From Euryodendron excelsum (lineage: Eukaryota > Streptophyta > Magnoliopsida > Ericales > Pentaphylacaceae), in NCBI GenBank assembly GCA_033060915.1, contig CM065384.1:29637001-29701000 (forward strand): a stretch of DNA of 64,000 nt. The letters run 5' to 3'. Each line of letters opens with the position of its first letter. Position 1 is the first letter of the stretch. The position numbers were made by a program, and so were the translations under genes. The notes under the pieces are model-generated. The model was not told the origin of the DNA, made no database searches, and worked only from the letters and a program-made list of their open reading frames with translations. Below, in pieces: positions 23,411 to 36,139 of this stretch.

Positions 23411-24439
23411 TTTCAAAGGTGTTCCCCTCAAATGACTACAGGATACTTCAGATTATTCACAAGTCTCTAATCAAACAACTCATAACTCTTTTCTTTCTTT
23501 TTTTTTTTCTTTCTTTGTGTTTTTTTTCCCTCTATCCCTTTTGCGACTGCTTTTAAGAGATATGAATTCAACTATTTAATTTAACAAACTGTAACGCCTT
23601 CTCTTCCTCTAGTTTGTTTCCCAACGGGCAAGCAGATGGGTGGTACAAAAGGTATCTTCTAACTGAAATCTAACAAACAAGTCTCCAAATCATAAGCATA
23701 TTTGTTATACAAAAAATAAAAAATAAAAAAGGCAGAGAGAGAGAGAGAGAGAGAGAAGAAATCTGCGTTTTAAAAGTTGTTTCTGGGGCATGCCTCAAGA
23801 CGAGGCACAATAAAAAAGGATTCAGGGCACAAAACTTTAAGCAACACTCCTATGAGGCATATGCTTTTACAAAGTTTGTATAGACAAAAGGTGCAAAGTG
23901 CAAAACTTGAACCAACCTATTTGGGATCTAGTAGGTGAGCTTATGCGTTGAAGGGCCATGAGATTACTAAACTTCTTTGTTCTTTTTCTTTCAACTTGTA
24001 ACAACTCTTTACCATCATTTTATTTTTTTCTTTTAAAAGCTAGACAATTGGAAACTTTTAAGATCCTAGTTTAGGAGGTATGAATTTAAGTTGTACTTCT
24101 GTCGTCTACTTACCACAACCTGACTCTCTTCGCTAATGATCAAACATGCAAAAACAAGCACAACACAAGGGGAAACTATGAATTTCACGTTCATTATGTG
24201 GAGTGTAATTTTTTCAAAACAACTAAGTAGAATAATAATAAACTTGATGGCTATGCAACACCTAAGAGTAATCAATTCTGATGCCTTGGATCAAATTAAC
24301 CTATAAGGCCAAGAGGGAAGATGGGGGAGGATGTAGTCTCTAGACTTAGAACATGATGGATAAAATGGAAAAGCGTTTCAAGAGTGTAGTATCACGAGTG
24401 TTGTATAATTTTAGAATTTGTGATAAGTTGAAAGAAAAA
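23411..24439. other. Intergenic, unassigned
   Basis: Includes T-rich tracts (23490-23530) and a GA microsatellite (23735-23756). No coding signature. Confidence 0.4.
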
Positions 24440-24905
24440 AATATATAAGATAGCTGAATGGCCACATATAATGTGCGATATACACAATGTTAGGCAGTAT
24501 GAAACAACACATTCAAAAGATAAGTTTAGCTAAATGAACATATAGAGATGGATGAGTGGTATAACAAGAAAAGATAGAATAAAAAAGAACTGCATCCATG
24601 GAGTGTTAGAAGTGACACGTATTAAAGATAAAATAAGGGGAAAGTCTTTGAGATAGTTTCCCATGTGTGACTTAGACCAACTAACGCACTAGTAAGCAGG
24701 AGTTATTTTATCAAGTTGGAAGGTTCCAAAAGGATAGCACGAAAGGCTAAGAAGAATGTGGGTTGAGGGAATAAAAAGGAAATAACTAACATGGACTTGA
24801 AAGAAAGCAAGGCTTGGAATAAAGCCATTTAGAGAAAACAGATCTATGTAGATGATCACAAGTAGTTGGCATCAAGGTTTGCTGAGCTAAGTACAACTTT
24901 TATAA
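24440..24905 (+). mobile_element. Decayed LINE reverse-transcriptase C-terminal fragment
   Basis: Translated piecemeal, the sequence follows the common plant LINE tail pattern. A GRPKKTW-V-like region is seen as KKNVG near 24748, followed by KKEITNMDLKESKAWNKAI and RKQIYVDDHK with a stop where relatives have an ADP-like motif. Several stops and frame shifts are present. It is recognisable only as a remnant. Confidence 0.5.
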
Positions 24906-26529
24906 CAGATGAATCTCCTTTGAAACTGAAAGGTCCCTATTTTGACTAGAGATACAGAGAAATCAACAGCAATAGTATTTCGGATACCACTCCTCAACGT
25001 ATTTTCTATACACTTTCCAGAAATCTTCTGTTTCCAACATATTCTTTGTCCCATTTCAAGGTAGGTTTCTCACTGTCTCTCTCTCTCCCTTTCCGTATGT
25101 TTTCTTTCTTCTCACTACTTCCTTTTCTTTTCTTTTTTTCCTTTTTTTTCTTTTTTTGTTAGCCTTTTCTACTTTTTATGTCTAGCATCCTCCTCTATTC
25201 CTCTTTTTTCAGCATTGTTCTTCTCCTACTTTTTCAATAAATTATTTTAGAAGGTTTGTATAAGTTCAATATATATTGTGCTTGAAGAAGCATTCGACTG
25301 TTGACCATAAGTTCTACTAATGATTACTTCTCTTTTGGCCAGTTACAAACCATGATTACTTGGTTGTGACAATTCAAAACCACTGACATCTGCCATCACC
25401 ACTAAAACCAAAACCACTAGAAATGCTGCAGAACAACTAGAACTGACAGCCTACCCAACCAACCTCCACAATCTCAGATCACTGCCATCAGAATTGCTAC
25501 TTAAACCTCCTCACAACTGCCAGTCTGCCACCACTACCAGGTTCATCACTGTCAAGTCATCACACAAAAGCACTAAAGCTCTTGATTTCACCCTCCATTA
25601 GAGCACCTATACATACCAGAACAACAACCAAATTTCAGTAGTAAAAAAAGTTATTATCAATGTTCTGCATATTTATTCTAGGCAAAAAAGATTTAGAATT
25701 TTAGAGAGGAAAATTTAGAGAGACGCCAATGATGGTTCTGCCTAATTGTAACAATCATGGAGGTTTTGCATTCATCGTGGCTTGGATAATGGATCAGAGC
25801 ACTGGTTGCCTGGATTGGAAACCTTGATGTGAGAGACACACACGAGAGAGAGACCGTGCGGCCCCAGCGGGAAGGAGGGGGGGGGGGGGGGGGGGGGGGG
25901 GGAAGTTCGTTCAAAAGAGAGTCCAGCAACTGAAACAAACTTTGGTGTAGTTGATTTAATTACTTAGGTTCATGAGGGCCTTTATGTCTTGAAATTTGTG
26001 GAAAATTAATTGTTGGAGAGTTTATCTTTCCCCTTTAAATTTGATTTATAAATTTCTTAAATATCACAACTGAAAACATGGAAAGCTTATGCCTCAATGC
26101 TTAAGTCTCTCTTCACCAAGGTTAACGCCTTGCTAGAAGCATTCATTTTTCGAAACATGGTCAGCAAAAACACATTCTATGGCCCTTAATGAACCAATAA
26201 CCCACTTCACCTCAAATTTCTCAATTTTCTCCGTCTAAGTTCCAGCTAGCTACTCAATAAAAAGATAAGAGGCTTCAAAGTACAACCAAAACTTCAATGG
26301 TTGATAACTAACACAATTGAGACCGATGAGCCATCTCCATTCCATGGTAATAAATTTATAGTTCTATTACCTTCTATACCTTTACTGAGTAAAACATTGT
26401 CATATAAAAAAGAAAAGTTAGTGATCAAAATATAACATTATCGCATACAAGTAACAACACATTATCTATATTAATCACCAATTAGATTTTTGGGTGAACT
26501 ATCTACAAAGCCAACATATTTTTCCCAAG
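24906..26529. other. Intergenic, unassigned
   Basis: Contains CT-rich and T-rich tracts (25070-25170), an ACC-rich patch (25360-25560) and the poly-G run. No gene recognised. Confidence 0.4.
25877..25902 (+). repeat. Homopolymer of 26 G
   Basis: An uninterrupted G run bordered by GGAAGGA and AAGTTCG. A tract this long is unusual in plant DNA and is a typical place for length error or a tag-like artefact. Confidence 0.95.
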
Positions 26530-26950
26530 AATTTTTTGTAATAGGTAACAATAGAAACTATATTAATCAGAAGGCATCAAGCAGATGCCGCCCATGTACA
26601 AATACATCAAAAGGCAAAAATAGTCTATGGAATCTATACATCCAACTAATCAAGGGACTCTACAAAATCAAAGAAACAGTTGAAGGACAAATCCCCTATA
26701 CCCTAGACCCAAATATACAAAAGAAACAAAAATCGACAATAATGAGAGGAACTTCCACCCCTTCGAAAGTTCTTCGATTGGAGGAAAACCCAAAAAAATG
26801 AGCTCCATCACATTTCTCAAGAAAACCCATTCTATAACAAACATGCAAAGAACTAATAACCATAGTTCTCTGGCAACCACATAATGAACGAAAAGGTGAT
26901 TGACGGACTCCCCATCATGCTTGCACATACAACACCAATTACTCTATTAA
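26518..26950 (-). mobile_element. 5'-truncated L1-type LINE fragment
   Basis: On the minus strand, 26950-26668 encodes the zinc-binding (zf-RVT) tail of a plant L1 reverse transcriptase: NWCCMCKHDGESVNHLFVH, then ARELWLLVLCMF. The C-C-H-H spacing is preserved. After the stop, about 150 bp of 3' untranslated sequence includes GTACATGGGCGGC and ends TATTACAAAAAAT, the usual A-rich LINE end. Upstream reverse-transcriptase sequence is absent, so it is a short 5'-truncated insertion. Confidence 0.8.
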
Positions 26951-27780
26951 GAATGAGTACGCTATTAAGATAAGAAACAGTGAACTTTCTCCCTCCCACA
27001 CACACACAAGCCTATACATATTTTTAGTAGATGTGACATAACAATACTTGGAAAGGATATAAAAGGTCTTTCCTTTTGCAGGAACTGTGAGTACTTGCAA
27101 AGAAGTTCATTGGGAAAGAAACTATGAGAAAAATGAAAAAAGAAAAAAAGCAAAACATATATATATATATATATATATCAGGTTAGTGCAAACACATGCA
27201 TGCAAGTTCATCACCGTGCGTGAGTGTGCAAGTCAGTCTAAATAAGGGCAGGTTTGGAATAAACCCCATTACCTGGGTACAGTGTGGGTTAGGACTAGTT
27301 TCATCTAGATTGAATTCTAGCCAGGTTGCCCCTTCCAATCTTTCACTGTTGCTACCCCTAATTTGATATGATGCAACCCAAGGTCCATAGATTGTGGACA
27401 TTGTTATCAAATATGAACGCTGACCCAAGGTGCTCAGCTCTACTATCTTTCAGTGCAAGATGAAATAAATTGGAGATGTGTATTATTTGTAAATGGAGTG
27501 CCAAATTGTAATGACAATTACATTTTCATTTCAAACAGTTCTAATACAAGGTCTCCACATACTATTATTTTGTTTTTTTTTAAATTAACTCCTATTTTCA
27601 TATTGTCCATGAATTATTATCTATAATGACTTAATTATCTACTTAATCTCACAACATTTCATGCAAGCAAAGATTTTAACATAAAGGGCATACAATAGTT
27701 GAACAAACCAAATTAGCACAAATCAAGTAAATATATTCAACATGGATTAAGTACGTACCATTACCACATGCCCCAGCATA
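26951..27780. other. Intergenic, unassigned
   Basis: No recognised gene. An open frame at 27183-27428 (-) has no family motif. Confidence 0.35.
27157..27179. repeat. (AT)n microsatellite
   Basis: About 11 AT repeats, next to an A-rich stretch. Confidence 0.9.
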
Positions 27781-27986
27781 ATGAAAACACATAACAACAT
27801 CATACACTCATGCGAAGCAAAATATAAAAAGAAGAAAGTAAATGTACACAACAGAATGAGAAAATTATTGAATAACAAAGGAGAAAGAAAAGTAGATGCA
27901 TATCATTTATTAGAACTATTCAGAAAAAGGACAGGTAAACAATCTCATGCCCTTCATGGACTAGGAAACCCGTTTTCCATGTATAG

Positions 27987-28087
27987 GGTTATTTGGCACC
28001 ACCAGGTGACTTCTATGGTGGCCTTTGGTGCGGGTAGTGTCATAGAAGTTCTTGAGAAGCAACAGTCAAGTGATTCATGCCTTCGTG
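27987..28087 (+). other. Exon-like segment, unknown protein
   Basis: An open stretch lying between an acceptor-like TGTATAG (to 27986) and a donor-like GTG|GTAAGA. It is read as VAFGAGSVIEVLEKQQSSDS within a longer open frame (27781-28185). The GSVIEV...LRGK pattern faintly recalls Agenet/Tudor-like domains. The match is too short to name and no partner exon was found. It could equally be chance. Confidence 0.2.
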
Positions 28088-28185
28088 GTAAGATCTTCCC
28101 AACTGTTATCTCATGTGCAAGTAAGCAGAGGAACCAGTTTATAATATCTTCGTACATTGTCGTACATTGTCAGGTGAATACTTAG

Positions 28186-29715
28186 TTATTTTTGTTTCAT
28201 AATTCAAGCACATCAATTCGTTACCACATGATAGAAATAACCTACTTGCATGGCTAAGAAGAAAACTTGTTGAGAAAAAAAAATTTACATACATATTTTT
28301 AGTATTCCCATGGTTTTGGTTTTTGCAATAACTTCATTTTCTAAGCCAAAACTACCAAATTTGTCTTCAAGCACCATTGTTCTGCATCCTAGCTTAAAGT
28401 ATATCTAAAAATGGAAAACAAAATGATTCTTTAAAATAAGTTAGAAGACAGATTTTCTATAGAGAAACAAAACAGCACCTAGTTACCATGAACGTACAAT
28501 TCACGTAGCAATATAGGGCTTATAAGGCAGTATAGTGATTGTAAACACTACATTACAAATGATGCAATCAAGATGAAAGACCAATTTTTTACTAAAAGGA
28601 AATGTTTCAATTTTCAATAAAGGATTTAAGGGGCTGATTTAATTAGATCTTGATTTTATTTAATTAAGTATAGGACTAAGCCTTTTTTTTTTTTTTTTGG
28701 GTAATTGATTTATCTTAGTGGAGATGGGTTTTCATTTGATCCAAGTATTTTTCCATATTAGTATTACTTAAGCGCCATGTAAGTAAAAATCTTATATAAA
28801 TCAGCTCTAATAAAAGAGTTTGAGAAGTCTTGGCGAGAATAAACTGTGATTATATTTCCCTTTTAATTCCACTAGTCCTTTCCTAGAGTTTCTTTTAGGG
28901 CCTAAAGCTCATGGATTCAAGCCTACATATGCTGGAAACTGCAGATTTCTGTACAAAATATGCTTTTTGAATGTTTTCTGCCTAGACCCAAATTTACTTG
29001 GGTCCACTTTTGATTATAGTTGGTGCGAAAGTTAAGCTGATACATCAACAAAGGTGAACATACATCCCAACATCTATACGCATACAAAGATATTGACCAC
29101 TGCCTTAACCATGATTGAAGTCCTAATATTAAAAAAAAAATTAAGATTTCTATTCACGACTAAAATCCTTTATTTGAAAATTAGGAGTGTAAATCAAAGA
29201 GGAGCCAATGAGTCATCTGCTTTTCATTTGTAAATGAGCAACATAGTTTGTTTTGGTTTTCCTAGTAGAAATAGAACTCGTTCAAGTCAATCAAACTTTA
29301 AGTGCATAATGGGTATTCCAGTAGTACCGTCCTCTATTGCCACCTCCTTGAAACCTCCAAGAACTTCCAAATTTCTAATCCATAGGGTTATAGTGAGCAT
29401 GAAAAACTAAGAATATTGTACATTTTCATGCCATCATTACAGTTGCTACAGTGTTGAATGAAGCATAAACTCTGTTAATGAATTCTCTCTTTCTCTCTCT
29501 CTCACAGAGGTAGGGAGGCACAAAAGGTGTGCATTAATAGATTTAGAAAGGCAAGTTCAATTTTCTTTTTGAAGAAGAAAACTCTTCTCATTGTTCCAAA
29601 AAGGTATAAAACTCGATATGTTTATAGAAACAATGTGTGCGCGCAAAAGTGTATGTGCATGTCTTTGCATGTCACGAAATAAAAATCAAACCAAAGAGAG
29701 TTAAGTTTATGCTAA
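28186..29715. other. Intergenic, unassigned
   Basis: AT-rich with short homopolymers (T tract 28683-28698). No coding domain or repeat structure recognised. Confidence 0.35.
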
Positions 29716-30209
29716 GAAGCATGGACACTCACACGAGGATGGATACGGACATGGGACACGAAAATTTTATAAAAATGAGGACACAGATATGCCGAGGACA
29801 CGTGGAAGGAGATTTTGCCCTGAACCATCAACCTAGAGTGGCTCATCTTCGGCCCCAAACCAAGGTTAGCAGCATATTCCTTATATGTTTTATTTGCTAT
29901 GTATATGAATGTTACATCCATAAATTACCAAAAATATAGAAAATAATACTACTTAAACGTGAAAATAAACATTGAATCCATAACTTAATCATCATTTAAC
30001 ATAAAACATGATGAAAACATGTTTACAATTTCAACTTGCAATGTGTTTCTAGTGTATCTAAGGAATGGATAAGTGTTGCTAGCGTGTCCATTAAAAAATT
30101 AACAAACAAAAATTCAAGACACACCAATTGCCGTGTCCAAGGAGTATGTGTGTCTAGCGTATGTCCAACACGGATATGGCACCCTCTTAGAAATGTCCGT
30201 GCTTCCCAG
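29716..30209. mobile_element. Foldback repeat with GACAC/ACGG-rich arms
   Basis: The left end GAAGCATGGACACT and the right end, reverse complemented (GAAGCACGGACATT), agree at most positions. The subterminal arms are rich in GGACACG and GTGTCC motifs (29725-29805; 30120-30200). The middle is AT-rich and noncoding. This resembles the dispersed ACGGACAC-type foldback sequences common in plant genomes. Open frames crossing it are composition by-products. Confidence 0.55.
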
Positions 30210-32720
30210 AGTTTATGTAGATGTATCATTCTACCACAAAAGGATATGGTTGTAATAGTCCGGAAACTACAAAGAGAAAAAGAGTAGTATACATATATAA
30301 TATGGGGCAAGATGGATTCTACATCAGGTGTATGAATAACAATTCTTAGTGTGTTTATTATTCTCATCATGAATGTCATATATCAAGGTAATCAGAAATA
30401 GGTAAGTCTCTAATTTACAAAGCCCTCCTTTATTGTGATAGATATTATATCATAATATAAAATAAAAAAACTCAAGCATGATGTTTATGGGATGGCTCTT
30501 AGCCTCTAATTAACTTGATTTTTGTCATACATGATAAGCATGGAAGTTACATTCAATCCAATGTTTAAATGAATAAAAATTGCTTCATTATGATGTCAAT
30601 GAGGGTGCAAGAATGGTTATTCATACACTAGGTGTTAGTCAATCCAAACCCTATATACGTGTTTGTGTACTGTGGGAATAAACTTGAGAAAACATTATAA
30701 AGCCTCAGGCAACAATGCGGCTATTGCAAAACCATAAATCTAAAGCTGGTATATTCAATAGCAAAAGAGACAAATGATTACTAGGAACCCAAAAAAAAAA
30801 CCCACGCCCAATAATTGGCTTTTAAGTGGGATGCATCCCTCAAAGGCAATAAGTTAAATGAGGGGTTCTAAAGCTTTATTTTGATCTCATACACGAGTAG
30901 TTGAGTCCATCCTTGGAAGCATAACCACAGGTGTTTGAATCTACTGGAGAAAGACCATGTCATACTCTAATCAATCTTGAACATTGCACATTCCTTAGGC
31001 AAATCCTATCCAACAATAAAAACACAGTCTCAGTGGTCAGTAGGTCTAGTAGTACGTAACTTACGTCGATTTTGGCAAATGGTGGTTTTGCAAAACAACT
31101 AAAAATTTTACTTACCCCTGGGACTGACCCACTTACGACTTACGGCATAAAAATATTCCTCCTAGTGTAGCTATTAATAAGCATAAGAGAAACTATGTTA
31201 TAGTCATTTCTAGACATTCAACATACTCTACGGATAGAGGAATACATGCAAGCATGCATTTGATGCTTGTTTGAGTAATAACAATGAGATTTCCAATATC
31301 ATGCTAACATTGATAAGAATAGCTATGAACTTCCTGGTTTTCAAGCGCAACTCGATGCTACTTTAACACAAGGGCCGGTTTCCATCAATGACGCATTCTT
31401 AGAATTTTAGGCGGAATGCAGGTTGACCCAACTCCGAACCCTTTGCCTGGACTCGAAAAGCCCTGAGCCTTCCAGTTTATTTCTATATAACAGCTTTAGT
31501 TATTAAATCGTTAGCACCGCATAAAACATTCCTCCTAGAGTAGTTGTTAATACAAACTGGCTTACTTACGATGGGACTATTTTTTTTAACTGTTGGGTAC
31601 CTGTATCGTGAAAACCATTCACAGTACCATAGTCGTTCCCCATTCCTTATATAGTTCATATCCTAAAAAACTTGCCAGATAATGGAGTTCAAAGTTTTGA
31701 TTGGTTGAAGCTTGAGAAAATAAAGGCTTAGAAATAGGATAAACAGTCAAACTCCTGTCTTTTCAAAAGTTTGCTTATGGAGTCTAACCTTACTTGAATA
31801 GCCAATGGATATTCCCTAGAAATAAATGAAAAGCTTTTTTCCATATGGAAATCTGAACCACTTTCACTTCTTCCAATATCAATACTCATTTAAATTCCAT
31901 GCAAACAATAAACTGCATGTCCAGCGATGGGATATCATTTGGTAACCATTAGAGGTCAACTAAAGAGAAGCGCCTTAATAGGAAAAGCTTATTAAATTTT
32001 AGGTTCAAAAATTAAACCGAGTCAGCAGCTGTCCTCAATCATATTGCGTCTTCAACTCCAAGTAAAGAGTACGCACAAGGTTTTTCAACAAAACAAGACT
32101 TAGAGGCTCATTTAAGTTTTTAACGAGTCAAACTCACAAAGGTACAAGATTTACATTTCAACCATGAATGAAGCAAGTAGGGTCAAAATGTAGGGGAAAA
32201 TAGGAGCCAGTGTATTAATTTTCCCAATATCGCAAAATGCTCACATCAAAAGGTTAAGTTCCTTTTCAACAAAATAGAAACATACATAAATAGAGTAAAT
32301 ATTTTGGCCCAAGTCAAGGTTTACTTGAAATACCTTCAGAATAAACATCCTAACAGAAAATAAAACATAATCAATTACTAGATAGAGATTCAATTAAAAG
32401 CAAATAATTTCCCTAATATATGCTGCATAATCAAGTGATTTTCTGTTTTAAAAAAAGAGTTTACCTTTGATAGTAAAAATGAGAAAAATAAATTAGCACA
32501 TTAAACCCATTCCTTAAGTAACCATAAAGATGATCGATATGCACGCAAACATATAGATATATTACACTGCTAATTGCCAAAACTGGTGGGAAGGAATCAA
32601 CATAACGGAAGATAAGACCATCCAGAGAGACACGAAATCAACCACTGTTTGATCACAGGCATCACATTCACATAGCAATGAATTCTTTTTAGAAGATCAA
32701 AGATCGAGATGCTAACCCAC
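30210..32720. other. Intergenic, unassigned
   Basis: About 2.5 kb without a recognisable domain. Two segments share the phrase CGCATAAA/GGCATAAAAATATTCCTCCTAG (about 31140-31165 and 31518-31545), suggesting a decayed repeat. Confidence 0.35.
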
Positions 32721-32727
32721 CTTCTGA

Positions 32728-33240
32728 TAAGGATGACCGCAATCAAGATTCTGCAACGCATACCCAATTCATGATTCTAAATTGCAATTAAACGTATGAT
32801 TAAATTGTGTATTATCAGAACACATACAAACATATATGTTTATATACACACATAGGTATTTATGCATATATAAATATGCATTTGTGTAGTAAATGAGACT
32901 GAGAAGAATCAAACCGTGTACCTAGTACTTGGGATGGGACCCCATTCTCGCTTCTCAGCAATAGATAGCAGCAGCTCCCGATTATACGCATTGGCTTCGG
33001 AGTCTTATTTTGTGTCTTTCGTAGGGTTCAGCTCTTTAATACTTCTGGAAGGGAAAGGAAGAGGAAATGAGAGAAAAAAATGAAGAGGAAGTAGTTTCCT
33101 TCCTCTGATTTTGCACAGATAATAAAACGAAAGTGAAAGGAAATTTATTTCCTTTGTTTGAAATTGAAAAGAAAGAACAATAAAAATAATAAAATAACAA
33201 TTCAAAAAGAAAGAGAGAACGGAGGAAAAGAAAGTGAGAG
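32728..33240 (-). other. Possible 5' end of an unrecognised spliced gene
   Basis: The minus strand shows a pyrimidine-rich leader-like stretch (33240-33040), then an open segment read as SEANAYNRELLLSIAEKREW plus GPIPST (33000-32923) ending at a donor-like AG|GTACAC. A second open piece (32757-32728) lies between TTGCAG and AG|GTGGGT. No family is recognised, the first in-frame ATG is uncertain, and downstream exons were not found. Confidence 0.2.
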
Positions 33241-33490
33241 AAATTAGTGATTTGGATTTCTCTATTCTTTCCTCAAGTTAAAAATCAAACGAAGAAATTA
33301 AGAGTAATATTTTTTTTTTCTTCAACTTCCAACGAGGCTAAAACTCCATAGTGGGATGTGCATGTCACTTCCCCCTCAAGTTAACCAAACTATTTTTCAC
33401 TTCTGATACAAAATAAGATAAGCACTAGAAAGTATCTTTATTATCTTTTTTTAGTACTTTGAAATTTTGAATGTGGTGAATAAAATTTAG

Positions 33491-33962
33491 GGTTAATTAT
33501 AAGAACACTCTTTAAACTATTACTTAATATCGCAATACTCTCCTAAATTATAAATCGTATATACATTAATCTCCTAAACTATCACTTTGTATCAAATTAA
33601 TCCTTTTTGTTGATAATATATTAGCAATTTATTAGGAAAATAGAGGAAAAATTATTATGTAACTTGCACATGTTCACAAAAGTTTATTTTATGCATAAAT
33701 TAAATTCTTTATTTGTAATAATTATTTGATGGCTGAAATATCCTTTGTTAGACAATTATTATGTTTAGATATAAAACTATACCTTTCTAAACATGTACAA
33801 ATCAAATAATAATTTTTTTATAAAATTTTCTAAGAAATTGTTAACAGAAAGAGTTGATTGATAAAATTTGTAGTTCAGGAAGTCAATGTGTTACTTTTTA
33901 TAGCCTATAAGAGTATTGTAATTCTGAATCATAGTTTCGAGGTCGTGTTTATAATTAAATCT
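33491..33962. mobile_element. 472 bp Mutator-like MITE, copy 1
   Basis: Long imperfect inverted arms: the left GGTTAATTATAAGAACACTC pairs with the right end read in reverse (AGATTTAATTATAAACACGA). Further inside, TTATTATGTAACTTGCACATG pairs with CATGTACAAATCAAATAATAA. It is flanked by AAAATTTAG (33482-33490) and AAAATTTAA (33963-33971), eight of nine bases identical. A related copy of nearly the same size is at 53631-54105. A 9 bp duplication and long TIRs fit Mutator-like elements. Confidence 0.72.
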
Positions 33963-35553
33963 AAAATTTAATGGTACGTTCAAGAAACTTTGTGTTATCA
34001 AAAGTTAGGGAAAATATTGGTTTTCTTTATTTTTTTAATTCGGGAAAGAAGAACTCCATTACACTATAAAAGAAGAACTATGGGAAACGAAAAACAAAGC
34101 AGCAAACATACTTAGATATCTCAAGTTAATCTAAAACTAACATTATAGCAACTTGCGAAAAGTTTCATGAAGATCCAAAAATAACATAATCATTAACACA
34201 AAAACAAAAAAGATTAAACTGAAACATAATGAAACTACGATTCACACATCTTCAAAAATCTGCTTAGCTTTTAAGCGAGGAACCACGTGAATCGTGATCA
34301 ACTTCCATTGATTGAAAACATGAAAAATAGAACTTGAAAGATGTGTACATGAGTCGGCCTTGTAATCTTCATCTTTTAATGGTGACAAGGTTGTCTAGTG
34401 CCCTCACATAAGGATGAGTAGATTGGGACGGGACGAAAATTGACACTTCTATTCTTATATTTATCTAAAAAAATCTATCTTTATTTCCGCCTTTATACCT
34501 GTAAGATATTTTATTGAACTTCTATTCCCGCCCCGCAGGTAAAAATTTTCATCTACCCTCGCCGCTGCGCCTACCCCGTCCCGTACCCATTAAGCCTAAT
34601 AACACTAAATTAAAAAAATCTCAAAACAAATATAAAAATAAATAAAAGACCAAAGAAAATACAGTTGGCAAAATTTAAATTTTATTATTTACAAGTGAGC
34701 CCTCATTTTTTGTTTTAAAATTTATGATTAAATCTCTCCTTTTTTTTGTCTTAATATTTATAATTGAGTCATAGGTAATTACTAATTACACTAATACGGA
34801 ACTGGTATGGCGAGGTGAGAGAGAACCTAAATTCATTCTTACCTCTATATCCGCACGTGTTTAGTTTAACATTTCCATCCCATCTCCATTTTTATTTTAA
34901 ATCTCTTATACCCTCTCCGTGCAAAACTAATTCGGTGGAATATCCACGTTTTTCCGATACACTGCCATCGCTACACTCACATGCATATTTTCATCACACT
35001 CCGACATAAAGGTACTGATAGTTTATCTTTCGGCCGTGGTTGGCACAACTTTAAATACTATTAGACGTAGTGGTGGAACTGAATTTTATGTTGAGGAGTG
35101 GCGATTAAAAACAATGAAGTTACCTCATTTGGTGACATATGATTAAACAAAAACTATCCCATACATTCGACAATTAGTACACAAAATGAGTCAAATTCAT
35201 TATTTGTGAAAATCTACATATCTACTAAAAAAATTAAAGAGTAGTTTTTAAAATTATTATACTTTGTAATTGTGGTTCAAATCTTAATTTCTTTGAAATT
35301 AAACAGACTCTAAATACATACATCAAGGGAAAAAAAAAGTGAAGAACTATGAATACCAAGAATGTTACAAAGCATCTAGAGTAATAGGAAATCCAATAAA
35401 TATATATATATATATATATATATATTGATTAATGATAGCAAATAATATTGAATTAAGAAATATATCATAAAAAGGGTTTGGGAACTTAATATGTTCTAAT
35501 GTTTACTTCAAAAACTACACAGGTTTAAAATCCTAAAACAAATATCGTAAAGT
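33963..35553. other. Intergenic with a GC-rich repeat remnant
   Basis: 34415-34590 contains GGGACGGGACG and, further on, CCCGCCCCGCAGG and CCCCGTCCCGTACCC. These are typical of a dispersed plant element, but no borders were resolved. A (TA)12 tract lies at 35401-35425. No genes. Confidence 0.4.
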
Positions 35554-35934
35554 TGTTATAAAACTAAATGAATATTAAACAAGCAAAATATTCAGACACA
35601 ATATATAATAAAACTAGTTCTTCTGGAACTGTCAAATAATAATTAAATAGTTCTTCTAGAACTATTAGGAATAGATCTTCTTGATCACCCAAACATGTAT
35701 TTTTTTCATAAGACAAAATATAAAGACAACAGAAATTTAAATAGTTTACCTATACTTTTTACTTTTTTCTTTTTTCTCTTCTTTCTCTTCTTCTTTCTCT
35801 TCCTTTTCTTTCTCTCTTTTTTCTTTCTCTCTTCTCTCTTTTTTTCTCTTCCTACGCAATTCCTTTTATAAGCTGGGAATGAAGTAAGCAGCCATGTGAT
35901 ATTTCGGTCATCCACCAACACACATTTTCATAAA
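35554..35934 (-). repeat. 3' LTR of the split copia element
   Basis: 381 bp, clearly homologous to 50776-51144 throughout, including the TTCTTGATCACCCAA block and a long CT tract (35760-35850). A TATA-like TTATAAAAGG on the minus strand lies at 35862-35872. Confidence 0.88.
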
Positions 35935-36139
35935 ACTTTCCCTTGGATGACCACCACAAGAAATCTCATAAAAATCTTAGCGAAAGAAAAATGGGTGCGC
36001 TAAAACTGCCTCGTTAAAATCTCGCCAAGAAAAACCCTATGGGAAAATAAACTATTGGCGAAAGAAAAAGAGTACAGTCTGCGACTCTCCCTCATTCATA
36101 CATCTAATATGAAGTTGAAGTTGAAGTTGATAGCTTCAA

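Noticed and set aside
27183..27428. 81-residue minus-strand frame
   Set aside because: No family motif and no supporting splice or start context.
29637..30379. Open frames of 83-118 residues around the GACAC-rich repeat
   Set aside because: They cross the foldback repeat arms and have no recognisable protein family.
35706..35921. Lysine/arginine-rich open frame (and its counterpart at 50903-51085)
   Set aside because: It is the CT-rich tract of the copia LTR read in one frame.
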